The notes under the pieces were generated by a model, which saw only the letters and a program-made list of their open reading frames with translations, made no database searches and was not told where the DNA came from. DNA of 64,000 nucleotides from Strigops habroptila (lineage: Eukaryota > Chordata > Aves > Psittaciformes > Psittacidae), in contig NC_044288.2 in the NCBI RefSeq assembly GCF_004027225.2, forward strand, positions 15,262,744 to 15,326,743. The letters run 5' to 3'. This document shows, one piece after another, positions 38,001 to 48,424 of the stretch. Numbering within the stretch: the first letter of the stretch is position 1; each line of letters starts with the position of its first letter. Both the position numbers and the translations under genes were made by a program.

Positions 38001-39921
38001 GCAAAAAACTGCACTTCAAGACAATTTTAAGCAAGCAACAAAGTAAATGAAGTTTTAGTAGTACTTTAATTATAATTTTACGTTGAGGATTTCTATCTAG
38101 AAAGAAACCCACACATGCACTTTCACCAAAGTAGTGCCTTTATCAGCTAAAACTATCATTATATTTCAACCTATCCAAACCTGATAAGCAATTCCAAGCA
38201 GTCTTTATAACATTAAGTAGCTATGTGTGGTAGCATTAAATATTAATTTATATCGTACTTCAGGGAAAACAATTACTATGAATACAAAACATCAAGCACC
38301 TGTGAAAAGCACAAGCCATGCCTTAGAATTAATTCTGTCTTGCTACAATCCTGGCATCAAGAAAATCAGAAATATAAGCTAGTCTAATACACCACATCTG
38401 AAAAATGAGGTTATATTTGCATAATTCAGTGAACACTGAACACCACTTTACGTGCAGCATGATATAATCTTAAGCAAAAAGTTTCTCTACCATGTTAATT
38501 AGCCAAAGACAGGAAAAATGCAAATGATTCACTCTTTTTTCCAAACCACAAGTAGGACATAAAAACCTCCTATAAGATCTGCAAGAAAAGTTGGTCCATT
38601 CAAAGCTAAAGTACTATTTTCAGAGAATTCTGAATTGAAATAAAATTAAGATTAGTTTCCACTTTATTTCAGGTATTCTTGAGTTCCTTCCAAAACATTT
38701 TCCCGATAGCACAATAACTTCTCATGGAGCACTGTAACAACTCCTTTGGGTGGATTCAAAATGTGAATGCTACTCCAATACTTGAATATCAGCAAAATGT
38801 AATTGCTCTATTCTGTTCACTAGGTAGCAACTTAAGACACAATTGTAAACCCAGAATTTTGTTTCTTTCATATACAGCATTAGAAAGACATCTTTTGACT
38901 TCAGTAACAGCTAGGAAAAGAAATTACAGGTTCCTAGTGGAGTGCTACAGCAGTATCTAAACAAGAAACTACATCAGCACATTGTACTAGCAACAAGAAT
39001 TATGTCCTTCGTAGACCAACAGAGAATCTTGAATATTTCCAGCTCATATACATACACACCTTATAAACTCTCCTCCAGTTCTTTTTATTGTCTTTCAGCA
39101 TTCGAGTCCAAAGCATGTTCATAAGTTCTGGAAACTGTTCATACATAAACGTTGCCCTAAAGGATTAAATAAAAGGAGTAAAGAAATTTTAGCCGCCGTG
39201 GTTTGGCACCATGGCTTGTTAAGACTCAGGGCTGACAGTAGATGGCAGGCTTGATCCAAGCCCATTCGCATTTGATGACATTACAAGAGAAAAAGCTATC
39301 CCTCTTTCTTACTCATGCAGAAGTAATTTACATACCAGCACTACAAAAGAAATCAGTAATTCTAAAAATCTGAGGCTGTAAAAGAACCTTCACTAATTTA
39401 TAACGAAGGTAATGCTTAACATGAATTCCCTAATAACCACTGCAACTGGTTAAGCACGCAACTTCCATACTCATTTTTAACAGGAAAAAAAAGTTCAAGG
39501 AAGAATTTGACATGTTTTCCTCTATTTAGGAAAGTCACATGAAAGCAGCTTGAAAATAAGCACTCCAAAAAAAGTCATATATATTGAAAGAATTATGAGG
39601 CTCTATAAATAAAAACAAGACCTTAAAAAAGACTTTTACTTCATTCTTGTTTGACAGTTTTCAATATATTATAAGATTATGCATTAAGACTTGATTTACA
39701 GCAACTTTTCAGCATTATCAGTCAGCATACCGCAGAGTTGATTTAGCAGCAAATGTCACATTCCCGTATAAAATGCACCCTTCTTTTCTTCATCACTGAA
39801 CCAAATTATCACTTACTTGGCAATCTCTCCCATGAGTTGCCCTGAAGGTCCCCATGGATCATCATTGGTTGCTTCTCGAACCTTAGACTCTATTTCTGAA
39901 TAATTCATAACCACATTGGTG
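16722..39921 (-). CDS. CLINT1: CLINT1 (epsinR), coding exons 12 to 2, 5' exon missing
   Basis: Eleven exons on the minus strand join in frame to a clathrin interactor 1 protein. Exons: 39817-39921, 39060-39156, 37453-37561, 36397-36561, 32799-32973, 27724-27961, 27118-27199, 22725-22802, 18473-18765, 17559-17763 and 16722-17083. All introns are GT-AG and the phases agree, giving 1909 coding bases. Family knowledge: epsinR binds PI4P and the SNARE VTI1B through an N-terminal ENTH domain, and clathrin, AP-1 and GGA through peptides in its unstructured tail, acting in TGN-endosome coated vesicles. Seen here: ENTH core (NDDPWGPSGQLMGEIAK), linker YDPEPKSKWDEEWDKK, peptides GGFADF, GDFGDWSAF and DLFDLM, and the end FANFSK. 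The N-terminal residues (about 13) are absent, so exon 1 lies beyond position 64000. Identification comes from recall of the family sequence and is very secure. Confidence 0.97.
17084..17558 (-). other. CLINT1 intron 11
   Basis: The last intron, 475 bases, with donor GTAAGTG and acceptor cttctttgcag. AT-rich unique sequence with nothing else recognised. Confidence 0.85.
17559..17763 (-). CDS. CLINT1: CLINT1 exon 11
   Basis: The acceptor is ctttttttag/CCTCTGCAG and the donor is CAACAAA/GTAAGTG. It encodes PLQSMDTMMPKPNPLYNA, STEMVQKNASKTLPSTW and SDPSVNISLDNLVPGMQPSK up to NTMMQQQ, about residues 462-529. The first 18 residues correspond to a segment that I recall as optional in mammalian isoforms. 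Here the internal position has no in-frame AG (AATGCAAGC), so only the long form looks possible. It has 205 bases: 68 codons plus one base of Asn. Confidence 0.94.
17764..18472 (-). other. CLINT1 intron 10
   Basis: An intron of 709 bases with donor CAG/GTATGC and acceptor tttttttag. No repeat or extra exon is seen. Confidence 0.85.
18473..18765 (-). CDS. CLINT1: CLINT1 exon 10 (DFGDW and DLFDLM peptides)
   Basis: The acceptor is tttccttcag/GTACAGC and the donor is TCACAG/GTATGC. It encodes TATSGNGDFGDWSAFNQA, a Ser-rich stretch with GELFSS and LELFGSSQ, then NSTDLFDLMGPSQTTMTSSQ and MNFSMISNAVG up to LPMSRSQ, about residues 364-461. GDFGDW matches the acidic-phenylalanine adaptor-ear peptide of the family, and DLFDLM resembles a clathrin box. 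It has 293 bases (two plus 97 codons) and ends in phase 0. Confidence 0.95.
20556..20666. promoter_or_regulatory. Three GATTAATC palindromes at regular spacing
   Basis: GATTAATC occurs at 20556-20563, 20607-20614 and 20659-20666. The first lies within the perfect palindrome TGATTAATCA and the second within AATGATTAATCATT (20604-20617). The centres are 51 and 52 bases apart, close to five turns of the helix. The sequences between the palindromes are not similar, so this is not a simple tandem repeat. GATTA/TAATC is a homeodomain core. Function is inferred. Confidence 0.4.
20878..20951. repeat. Imperfect tandem repeat with internal hairpin
   Basis: AGAGATATAAGCATG occurs at 20879-20893, 20907-20921 and 20930-20944. 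Between the first two copies GATATAAGC (20882-20890) and GCTTATATC (20897-20905) form perfect 9-base arms around a 6-base loop. Confidence 0.85.
22725..22802 (-). CDS. CLINT1: CLINT1 exon 9 (GFADF adaptor-ear peptide)
   Basis: The acceptor is tctgtttctag/GTGTATC and the donor is CAAG/GTAGGT. It encodes GVSTDPFGGFADFSSAAASA followed by SFPSSQ, about residues 338-363. The peptide FGGFADF is of the type that binds the gamma-ear of AP-1 and the GGA ear. It has 78 bases: two completing Gly, 25 codons, one base of the next Gly. This is the smallest coding exon in the window and it sits between two introns of about 4 kb. Confidence 0.93.
22803..27117 (-). other. CLINT1 intron 8
   Basis: An intron of 4.3 kb. 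A weak MIR-like patch in reverse orientation may lie at 26150-26200 (gagaaactgaggctgag). An open frame on the plus strand at 23262-23726 has no recognisable features and is judged a chance frame. Confidence 0.8.
27118..27199 (-). CDS. CLINT1: CLINT1 exon 8 (clathrin/adaptor peptide)
   Basis: The acceptor is cttcttcag/GCTTCTG and the donor is ACAG/GTAGGC. It encodes ASVPSGSKSSNDLVDLLFDG and then ASQPVST, about residues 311-337. The DLVDL-(L)FDG segment is the first of the short acidic-hydrophobic peptides that bind clathrin and adaptors in this family. As I recall the mammalian protein, it has one Leu fewer here, so the bird copy may carry a single-residue insertion. That comparison is from memory. 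It has 82 bases: 27 codons plus one base of Gly. Confidence 0.93.
27200..27723 (-). other. CLINT1 intron 7
   Basis: A 524-base intron with consensus ends. AT-rich unique sequence with nothing recognised. Confidence 0.85.
27724..27961 (-). CDS. CLINT1: CLINT1 exon 7 (linker)
   Basis: The acceptor is tttttctag/TGACAGTG and the donor is GCAAAG/GTGAGA. It encodes SDSDEEKSRRGKSPKAEFKD, then EETVTTKHIHITQATETT, RHKRTANPSKTIDLGAAAHY and TGDKASPEQNADAHTAQP, about residues 231-310. The KTIDLGAAAHYTGDKASP block is a CLINT1 signature. It has 238 bases (one completing Ser plus 79 codons) and ends in phase 0. Reading continues past the donor for a few codons before a stop, so the exon end rests on the splice site and on continuity with exon 8. 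Confidence 0.95.
27962..32798 (-). other. CLINT1 intron 6
   Basis: An intron of 4.8 kb, the longest between coding exons 2 and 12. It is AT-rich, with a GT/TA-rich patch near 31999-32052 that can fold (TGTGTATAT against ATATACACA). No mobile element is recognised. Confidence 0.8.
32799..32973 (-). CDS. CLINT1: CLINT1 exon 6 (charged linker)
   Basis: The acceptor is ttacacag/GTGAAAG and the donor is TGCAG/GTACTA. It encodes SERYDPEPKSKWDEEWDKK, TAFPFSDKLGELSDKIGST and IDDTIRKFQRKDREDSPERC, about residues 173-231. The stretch is acidic and basic, predicted unstructured, and has several Ser-Pro sites such as DSPER that suit phosphorylation in the family. It has 175 bases: two completing Ser, 57 codons, and two bases of the next Ser. 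Confidence 0.95.
32974..36396 (-). other. CLINT1 intron 5
   Basis: An intron of 3.4 kb. It contains the longest open frame in the window that is not a CLINT1 exon (35131-35640, plus strand, antisense to CLINT1), inside a stretch visibly less AT-rich than its surroundings. I do not recognise the predicted peptide and treat it as unproven. The remainder is unique AT-rich sequence. Confidence 0.8.
36397..36561 (-). CDS. CLINT1: CLINT1 exon 5 (end of ENTH domain and basic linker)
   Basis: The acceptor is acctatatag/ATGAAAATGG and the donor is TACA/GTGAGT. It encodes DENGKDQGINIRQKVKEMVE, FAQDDDRLREERKKAKKNK and then DKYIGVSSDSVGGFRY, about residues 118-172. The first half closes the ENTH fold. 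The run of Arg and Lys after it is typical of the family and starts the long unstructured part. It has 165 bases and its phases agree with both neighbours. Confidence 0.96.
36562..37452 (-). other. CLINT1 intron 4
   Basis: An intron of 891 bases with consensus ends. A short purine-rich plus-strand stretch (gggtggaagggggggagg) sits next to exon 5. Nothing else is recognised. Confidence 0.85.
37453..37561 (-). CDS. CLINT1: CLINT1 exon 4 (ENTH domain)
   Basis: The acceptor is tttttatag/TCTTTG and the donor is GTAG/GTGAGC. It encodes SLLLLAYLIRNGSERVV, TSAREHIYDLRSL and ENYHFV, about residues 82-117, which are the ENTH C-terminal helices. A second AG lies inside the exon (CTCCTAGCTTAC), but using it would break the reading frame, so the upstream AG is taken as the real acceptor. 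It has 109 bases, that is 36 codons plus one base of the next Asp. Confidence 0.96.
37562..39059 (-). other. CLINT1 intron 3
   Basis: AT-rich unique sequence between exons 3 and 4 with proper GT and AG ends. I see no repeat, no further exon and no convincing regulatory motif in it. Confidence 0.85.
39060..39156 (-). CDS. CLINT1: CLINT1 exon 3 (ENTH domain)
   Basis: The acceptor is cctttag/GGCAACG and the donor is AAG/GTGTGT. It encodes ATFMYEQFPELMNMLW and then TRMLKDNKKNWRRVYK, about residues 49-81, the central ENTH helices. The motif NKKNWRRVYKSLLLL is split exactly at the exon 3/4 border. It has 97 bases: one completing Lys plus 32 codons, ending in phase 0. The donor GTGTGT is slightly off consensus but usable. 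Confidence 0.96.
39157..39816 (-). other. CLINT1 intron 2
   Basis: A 660-base intron. Near its 5' end on the mRNA strand, at 39235-39248 on the plus strand, is a 14-base match to the CTCF core. Otherwise it is unremarkable AT-rich sequence. Confidence 0.85.
39235..39248 (+). promoter_or_regulatory. CTCF-like motif in intron 2
   Basis: ACAGTAGATGGCAG fits the degenerate CTCF core CCASYAGRKGGCAG with one mismatch at the first base. It has the same orientation as the motifs at 6449 and 42451. Confidence 0.3.
39817..39921 (-). CDS. CLINT1: CLINT1 exon 2 (ENTH domain, first part)
   Basis: The acceptor cctttgcag precedes CACCAATGTGG and the donor is AA/GTAAGT. The exon starts with the third base of an Ala codon and ends with two bases of a Lys codon. 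It encodes TNVVMNYSEIESKVREA followed by NDDPWGPSGQLMGEIAK, the most conserved stretch of ENTH domains, roughly residues 14-49. In the family this part forms the N-terminal helices, including the phosphoinositide-contacting face. It is 105 bases long, and its phase requires an upstream exon ending in two bases of Ala, as in known CLINT1 genes. Confidence 0.96.
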
Positions 39922-42450
39922 CTGCAAAGGAAAAAAAAAATTCACACATGAAGATTAGCATCAAAACTGAGAAACACATGAAAACTTAATAATGACACTA
40001 GTGCCTATCTCACTTAATGAGATACCTCTACAGGGTGGGAAAGAAAACATCTTTAGTGCAGAAGTTACCCTGAGGACACTATACAACCCATTTAAGTCAT
40101 CTTTAAGAAGGTTTTACTATTCTATTAGTCTTCAAGAATAGAGATGAGAAGCTAGGGATTACATTACAGCTGGATTCGGTCCAGTAAAAATGGCTCCTGG
40201 TCAAATTAAAATCCAGACCAAACCACTAGAGTCAAAGCTGATAGCATCCCCAAATATTTGCTTACAGGTTTGTATGGTGTACAGCTATTTGCAAGAGGCT
40301 TTATAACTCAATCAGAAGCAGATTTTTTTTGTTAATGATGAGTGCTACAAGAGAAACTCAAGAATATCAGTACCAGACTGAAGTAAGGGAGATGAGATTC
40401 ACTAGAAAGTCTGTTTTCTAGCTTGAATTTATTTAATTAAGGGAAAACAGCAAAAGAAGAAAAGCTGCAGTGCGCTCTCTTTCACCATTAAAGAAATGCA
40501 AATACTATATGGAGCTCAGACTGCCTCTATGAGAGTTCACAGAAAAACATCACTTGGAAAAAGGAAGCAATTTTTCCATATTGGTTATATTAAAATAGTC
40601 AGTATGTGATTATGTTTTAAAGAAAAAAAATCTCTCAAACTGGTGACCTTCAACTACAAGCCCCTTTGTGGCCCTAAAAGCACCCAGATACATTTGATAA
40701 CAATGATTTTCCTTATATTTTAATGTGAGTCAGCAGGCCCAAAACATCATTCGTATAGAGAATGTTTGAAAAACAGCTCTATAGTTATGGAGCACTATAG
40801 CATTCAATAGGAATGAAAACATTACTATTACTAAAAGGAAGCCTAGTGGCCTCAGCTTTCCCCACATACCTTGCAGTGTATTTGAATTAACATGCTTACA
40901 TCTATTGTAGCAAAAGTTTGAAAGTTCACTTAACTGTTAAAAGCACATCATACAAGCTAAAAGAACCCTGTAAGATGACTGTGTTCAACACAAACCGTCC
41001 CATAAAGTCAAATTCATTACACTGCAAGAACAATCTAGTGATCTTATAATGCAATGTGGAGAAGGCATTTGCTGCTTAAAAACCTCCTCTGATCCTGAAG
41101 GTCTAGAAGAGGGGAAAAGAATAAAAATAAAGATTCTTAATAAGTCATCCTTCTGCTCATGTAGGAGTTGGCACAAAGCAGCATCCAAGCAATACCCGTT
41201 CAATTTTACTGGCATAAGGATAGCAAAGATCTTGTAACTGGGAGTTATAAACAGCAGAATCAAGAATAAGATCCCCTTAAGTCTGAAAGGGAACACAGAA
41301 GGTAATTGTTAAAGTAGAATAAAATTCCTGGACTTAATCTTGGATTCTCAGCATGAGAATCCTGCTGTCAGATTCCGATGTATGATTTTATTCAACTTTG
41401 TGTCTAAAGAGAGTGGAAGCTACACGACTGAATAAATAATCAGTGAGCTAACAGAACCTATCTATATAAAAAAAGCCATGTAGGAACACAGCAGTAATTA
41501 CGAACAACAGCAATTAACGTTTCACAAACTCATTTCTGCTAAACGCACCTCAAGCTTCTGCTGCTGACATTTTCTTTACCATACAAATGTAAACTAATAC
41601 CATCTTTATTTCCCATATGCATGGAATGTTAAAAAAACCCCCACAACTCCAAAGCTACAGGCTTCAGGGCTTTGCAGCTTCCAGCACACTAGTTCCCTTG
41701 TCCCATGGAGGAAAGGCAGGGAGTTGCATGGAAAGGTTCTGTTTGTTTTTCTAACCCCTCCTTAAGCGCTTGTTTGAGAGACTTGATGGAGAGTTGGGGG
41801 TGGGGGGGGAAGCATAAAATAAAGCATTTCCTTAATTTCTTAGAGGAAAGAATTTAAGAATGGAAAAAAAGCTTGAAAAGATGCAAACTTATTGTAAAAA
41901 ACTAGCAATCCAGCATTAAGGAAGAGCTCAAAGCGCATGGCTGAAACAGCACTGGGGTCGAAAGGGGGAAACGGAAGGAAAACGAGGGAAATTAAGTAAT
42001 GCCAAAAGAAAGGAGGTGTAGTTAAACCCCCCTAAGTACAGAAGCATGCTCTGTGTCTATAACACTCCTGCAGTTATTGTCCTCTTTTATAAGCGCCAAG
42101 ATGAGCTCTAATGGCACAAAGCGTTCCAAAACAAAGTATCTTTAAGCCACATTTAATTCAGCAACAAATGTAAACTTCAAGGAGGAAAAAAAAAAAAAAA
42201 CCCAACTGTTGTATAGTTTGGCTTTATTCCAGGTCACTTAAAAATAACCATTTCTAAGAAGGTGGAAATACAGTTTTATTCTTCCTTTCCCATGTTTTCT
42301 ATGGCCCTCATTCCATGCCCTACCCATGATTCCTGTGACCTCTGCAACAAAAAAATAATTTACGTCCAGATGTGAAGGGAAAAAGTGACTAGTTTGATTG
42401 CCAAGACTTCCTGGGATTGATATAAATTTAATATCCGAGGACACTTGCAG

Positions 42451-42465
42451 ACACCAGGGGGGGCT
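42451..42465 (+). promoter_or_regulatory. CTCF-like motif in intron 1
   Basis: ACACCAGGGGGGGCT differs at two positions from the common CTCF form CCACCAGGGGGCGCT. Motif presence does not show occupancy. Confidence 0.35.
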
Positions 42466-45400
42466 CTCTGATTAGTTTATACTGGGCAGCTTCCAGGGAA
42501 TCGTGCTGGATCGCATGGACACAGCCCGCTCGGCAAACAGACATACAACAGTCAAGACTGTCAGAAAGTATCTTTGAGACAGTGTTTCAAACACCCTGTT
42601 ATCTGCGAGATCACATTTGGATCTACCCCAAATCGTTAAGTAAAACCCTGCACAAATGGAATCTTGTGAAAAGCACGTTTACAGAAGCTTCTGACATGGC
42701 CAGACATTAAACACAAGAAGTGTATTCTGAAAGTTACATCCAAAACAAAGGCACGGCACAGAAATGGGTTGACATTAACATTACAAACTGGTGCATTCTT
42801 TGCTGTTTGTGTCTTACATTTGTTTTAAGCCTGCTTAATCAGACTAATGTCAACAGATGATTTTTACTCTTTATTGTACACATTAAAGTATTTCAGTATT
42901 GTTTCTCTAAAAAACCCCCAAAACTGTTCAGAAGAGCCAAGAGAGGGCACTGTCACATCTCTCAAACAGCAGCACGGTGACACTGAGCAAAATGATCACT
43001 TTCAATTTCTTGCACGAGAACACTCAACTTTAAATGTTTGCATCTCCAATTAATAGCAATGTTGAACAGGTAGCTCAGGTCTGAGACTAAATACTTCCAC
43101 ATGAATAAATGGACATTGCTAGTGAAATAGCGGGTAATAGCTCTGACTATCTCTGCATCAGGCAACAAGACACACTCCCTCTTAAAAATCTCTGAAACTC
43201 AATAGATGTGCCACGGATGAAACACCCCAAAAATTCTCTGTCCACCAATTTGTCTGCATTTTTCAAAGAAAAAAATCTTTCAAAGAATTCAACCAATTGT
43301 AAATCGCTTCAAATGTTGTTCTAAAGTTACGTTTTCAGATTTGTAAATATGAGATAAAGCTGCCATCTGGATCCAGGTGCCATATCCTACAGTGTGCTAA
43401 AAAAAAAAAAACCCACCCCAAAACCCAAAACAACCCCAGAAAATAAGCAGGAGGGGGAAAGGAGAGGGATGGGCAGGGTGAAAGGAAGTATTGCACATAC
43501 CTCAATTGTATAATTCGAGGTAAAAATACATGTTTAGTTGTTGTTAGGGAGAACAAGACAAGCAAGAAGGGACAAGAAGTTCTGTTCCTACCCATATGGA
43601 ACTAAGGGGATCAGAGAAACTGCCAATAAGTTTACCAAGTATCTGCCACTTCAACCTTTACAGCTGCAACCATCTGAAAACCACTTTAGTTTTCAGGCAC
43701 AAGAGAATAAAAATCCCACAGGTCTGAGATTATACTCTGAGCACTATTCTTTGAAACAGGGAAATTGAAGACAGCTTGTGGATGGCCTGCAAAAAAATAA
43801 AGCCTTACAGAGTGAAGGAACACTTCACAGGATGACATACAGAAAAGGCACAGTTTAAGAGGGGTTCTGTCTTCCACCTCCCTTACCAGCAGATACTGAA
43901 TGTAACCCACAACATGGACATAAATACACACAAACACTAGTGAGTGATGAATATAACTGCAGAAAACTTCTATTATTTTCATTATTTATTTCAACATACT
44001 GCAGTATAAGGCTGACATATATTCTGGCTACTCTGCTCAGGCTTCTGACCTCACATAGTAATACATGACTTGAGCTACTGATGCTCAGAAGGACACTATT
44101 AGTGAGGGTGAGCTATACTCTGCGCTCAGTAACGTATCAGCACTTCTTCAATGTTGGGTTGTTTTTTGTTTTTTTTTCCATAAAATAGCCACAAAATTAA
44201 TTCCAAAAAAGAAAGCTTTTCTCTTTCAGACTAAGGAAAAAAAAAAGAATTTAAAAAAATCACTTTTCTGCCAGGAAAGCAAACCCATTGTATTTCCACC
44301 CAGCATTTTATTAAAAAATTAAACAATCACAACATCATGAATTGAAATGTTGTTTCGGAGTGAAGATTTCTCATTGTTCAGGACCACAGGGATCTCAACA
44401 GATTCATCTGCTGTAACCAAAGTCAGCTCAATTATCTGTTAGGAAATTATCATCACTTACAAAATATTACACAACTGTAACTATGCAGCTTCTAGTAATA
44501 GCTTCCAATTGGTAACATTACAAGTAGCTTTGTTGTGTCTGAACTAATTATCCCACATCAATCACTGCTGGTTCCACACTGGAAAAAACTCACCCCTAGA
44601 TCTCTCTGTATCATATCCCCTGAACCAGGAACACTCTGGAAACAGGCATGTGGGAACATGAGGCTCTGATCACAGTCAGCAACAGAAATGGAAGTAGGCT
44701 GGTTTTTCAGCTAATGTCTGCTCTATAAATCAGCCCCCAAACTCTAATGTTACCCCTCAAACAACATTTCATAATCATGATTTACATACACTACCAGCAA
44801 ATGTGCTAAAGAAAAAGGTGCAACAATTTTTGTCTTTATTCTCATGATTCAACACTTTGATTAGAACCCTGGATGCAGCACATAGCACTAGCAAGAGTAA
44901 ACAGTTCAGTGTCCATGGTCTTCACAAAAGGATGCCACAGAGTGAGGTATTTCCACTTCATGCTCCCCTGCATCTCCTATATCTTCCAGACTTTTTCCAT
45001 GGTCAGTGGTGTTCCGTACCCTCATCACCCTGACAATACAGTCAAAGTGCACGAAATCATAAAGGAAGCTTACAGTTCACTAGTAGATTTTGGGAACAAT
45101 GTTCGTTTGAAGGAAGTATTCCTAAGATAAGCATTCATTAGGAAAGGAGTATCTCACAAAGTTTCAGCTCTTCAAATGACATGTAAACTTAGCATTTCAC
45201 ATTAACAGTCAAATAGCAGCAGTCTTAAATATACAGAAACCTTTAAACAGCACATGCATAGGAAACCTGCCATAGTGAAAATAAGCACCATGAGAAAAGC
45301 AAGTACTTATACATTAAAGGTAATGGAAGAATAAGAAATATCCATCCATCCAGAGTAGAACTTACTTTAAAACATATTAAGGAATTGGAAAGCCTAACAG

Positions 45401-48235
45401 ATCTTAGTCAATGATTCTGCACAAACTTGAAAGCCTTGAATATGCCCTGGGGCAAGAGTCAGACCACTCCATTAAAAGCACCATTAGGATTAGAGTTGCT
45501 ATTGATGTGGGTGGTGTCACTGAGGACACAAGCACAATTCTAGACATTAGATCCACAGAAGATTTGTGAAATGCCATGTCTAATCTTGTGAAAACTAAAA
45601 TAACCAGAAGTCACAGAGAGGGTGCATGACAACAGTTTCTTTATAGTGATGATAAAGGTATTGGCTTGGACAGGGTAAGCCTAATTAGAAACACTTCTCA
45701 AACCTCTGGGAAGCTGCCCACTGTGCTGAGGGACTGAGCAGCAGGAACAAGAAACCTGGTTACACAGTTAAAATTTTCAATGTATATTTCAAACCAATTA
45801 CAATATCATGTATACATGGGACTCCTATGTGCATAATATTATGCCTTTAACTATTACTCCAAGGACATCACTGGATTATGCACCTTCTGGTTTCCTTTTT
45901 TTAATTTTACAACTGGGAACACTAAAATACTAAAAGCTGAGATGAGAAACTTTCTACATTTTACCACCATTAACAGTTTCCAACGAGACATCGTTCTGCA
46001 AATACCCGTTTAAAGACTAAAGTGCAGAAGAAAACACCAAACTCGAGTGTTACACACGTGTGTGCCTATCATATGTCCAGTCTGAACATTGATGCCATCC
46101 CAACAAACAGCAACACTAAAGAAATTCTAATTTTAAAAGAAAAAATAAATAGTCTGTTAGAGGAGGAGGGGTCTGGATGAACAGAGGACAACAGAAGCTC
46201 TGTTCCTGTACCGCACTATGCAGTGTGGTACCAAAGTCTTGCAAGAAACAAGTATTTTAACCTTTTGTTATTTGAGGTGCCAGAACAGGCACAACATAAT
46301 TTTATCTTTTACATAACTGTGCTTAGCATTATCCTTTCAATATGCAGTGTCATAGACTAATACTTTAGCCTCATTCTCTCTGCAATTTGTTAGCAGCTTC
46401 TTTATTTTTAGAAAGTCTTCACCACGTTGCCTATGAGTTTCACAGTGAATCAAAGCAAAGCACAGTGAGTTTGGTCCGTGACAGAACAGATGTTACCGAC
46501 TCAGAATAAAATCTTGCCACCTCACTTGGTGACATAGCAAAGGAGATTGTTACTGTAACAGTCTCTCAAGTCCACATGGACAAAACCCAGTAAGAATACA
46601 CTTGCACAGCTCTAGGTTGAAAAATTAATAGATTGCATCGTCCAAACAGAAAGGACCATAAATGGCATCTGAAAAATAAATAGATTAAAAAAACATTAAA
46701 TTACAGCATGAGGAAAGTTTGCTTTAACTCTAACTGAAGAAGGAAGGATCGGAATCTGGTTAATTTATTCATCTTGCATATCTCCATTTAAACATCACTA
46801 CAATTTTTACGGAAAGACACACGGCACTGCTGTTACCTTTCTCATATGGATGGTTTATTACCAGCATGGTGGTAACTTCAACGTAAACCTCTGAACAAAG
46901 GCAGCAGTAACTTACATCTGGAGGCTGAGCTAATGCTCTGCTCCTACAGTAAATCGCTGGCTTTGTCTTCCAGCAGCTTATTTTCTCCTAACAGTTAGGC
47001 TGTCTGCTCCCTTTCAGTCGAGAAGCTAGCAGTCTCCCACTATACCACCAGATAAGGACCCACTAGCTATTGTTCATCTGGTCCATGGTGCATGTTCCAG
47101 GAATAATATATAAACACAACAGCAGTGATTTTTTTTTTCAGATTTCCCCCAAATCAGTATAGCGGCTGACAACTTAAGGCAAAAAAATGAAAACCAAAGT
47201 ATAATGTAGCTTTGCTTTTAGACCTTTGAGACTGCATCCATATTTGCTTTTTTAAAAGAAATGAACAAACACACCACAAAGTAAGACGAGCAAAGTGAAT
47301 GTTCAACATCTGGAGAAGAGATAAGGCGGACCCCAGCAACATTTTCACGATATGGTTATCTAAAAGACCCCCAGCCACAGACACACATACATCTAAGATG
47401 AAGCCTTTGGAGGGAAGGGAGCCATCTTATCCCCACCGCTCAACTTCTGAGTCATGCATCTAAACTATTTTTAGTCTCTAGATTAAAAAGTTCCTGTAAA
47501 GCAGGACTGGAAATAGACGGAAAGCTTTCTGAGAATGCTAAAAAGTTATTTTATTATTAAATGATCCATTTTTAAACTGTGTGCAGAACTTAGTCTCACC
47601 TACTGAGAGTATGTGGTAAATAAAAAAGCTACACAACTTGTCTGAGCACAGGCTATGCCTCTCCCACTCCCAGGTGTGGGAATCTTGGCATCTATTAAAT
47701 TGTTAATTAGTTTCCAGGAACATTTTTGCCAATTAAAAAAAGCATTTAATACTTATCCATCTGGGCATGAAACACTTTCAACAGAGCGTTTGAATTGGTG
47801 AGCTAAAAAAGAAACTGTCCCGATCCGCACAGCACCACCTCCCAAACCACACAGGGCCAGCACACCATGCAAGAAGCACCTCCTAAAAAGGTGCATCATA
47901 TTAACTCCACTTATTTAGCCTTCTTTCCTTCAGGCTCTGAGGGATTAAAGCTGATCATTGGTCCAAACTTGTGTCTCAAGAATCTGAAAGGATTTAAGGC
48001 AAAGTCGAACTGAAAGACGCATATCAGCACCAGATTTCACTGCCCTGTGGCAGTCTGTCACTACCTTAGAAAGCTCACCATGCAGACTGGCTCACAGTGA
48101 GGACAGAAAAGATAAGACATAATTTATCCACCTGTTATCCCAAACAATATAATGGACATTCAGGAATGTATGTACCCAATGTTACTAATTATTCAGAGAA
48201 AAAGATAGCAATCGCCTTCAAAATAAAGATGGGCT

Positions 48236-48424
48236 CACCACTGGGAGGGTGGAGAGACACTGGCACAGCTTGCCCAGAGAAGTTGTGGCAGTGTTCAAGG
48301 CCAGGTTGGATGGGGCTTGGAGCAACCTTATCTAGTGGAAGGTGTCCCTGCCCATGGCAGGGGGAATGGAACTGGACAAGCTTTAAGTTCCCTTCCCACT
48401 CAAACCATTCTGTGATACTATGGT
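48236..48424 (+). mobile_element. CR1 LINE 3' fragment
   Basis: It contains caccactgggagggtggaga, agaagttgtggcagtgttca, ggaaggtgtccctgcccatg and ends ctcaaaccattctgtgatac. Plus oriented, 5' truncated, in CLINT1 intron 1. Confidence 0.92.
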
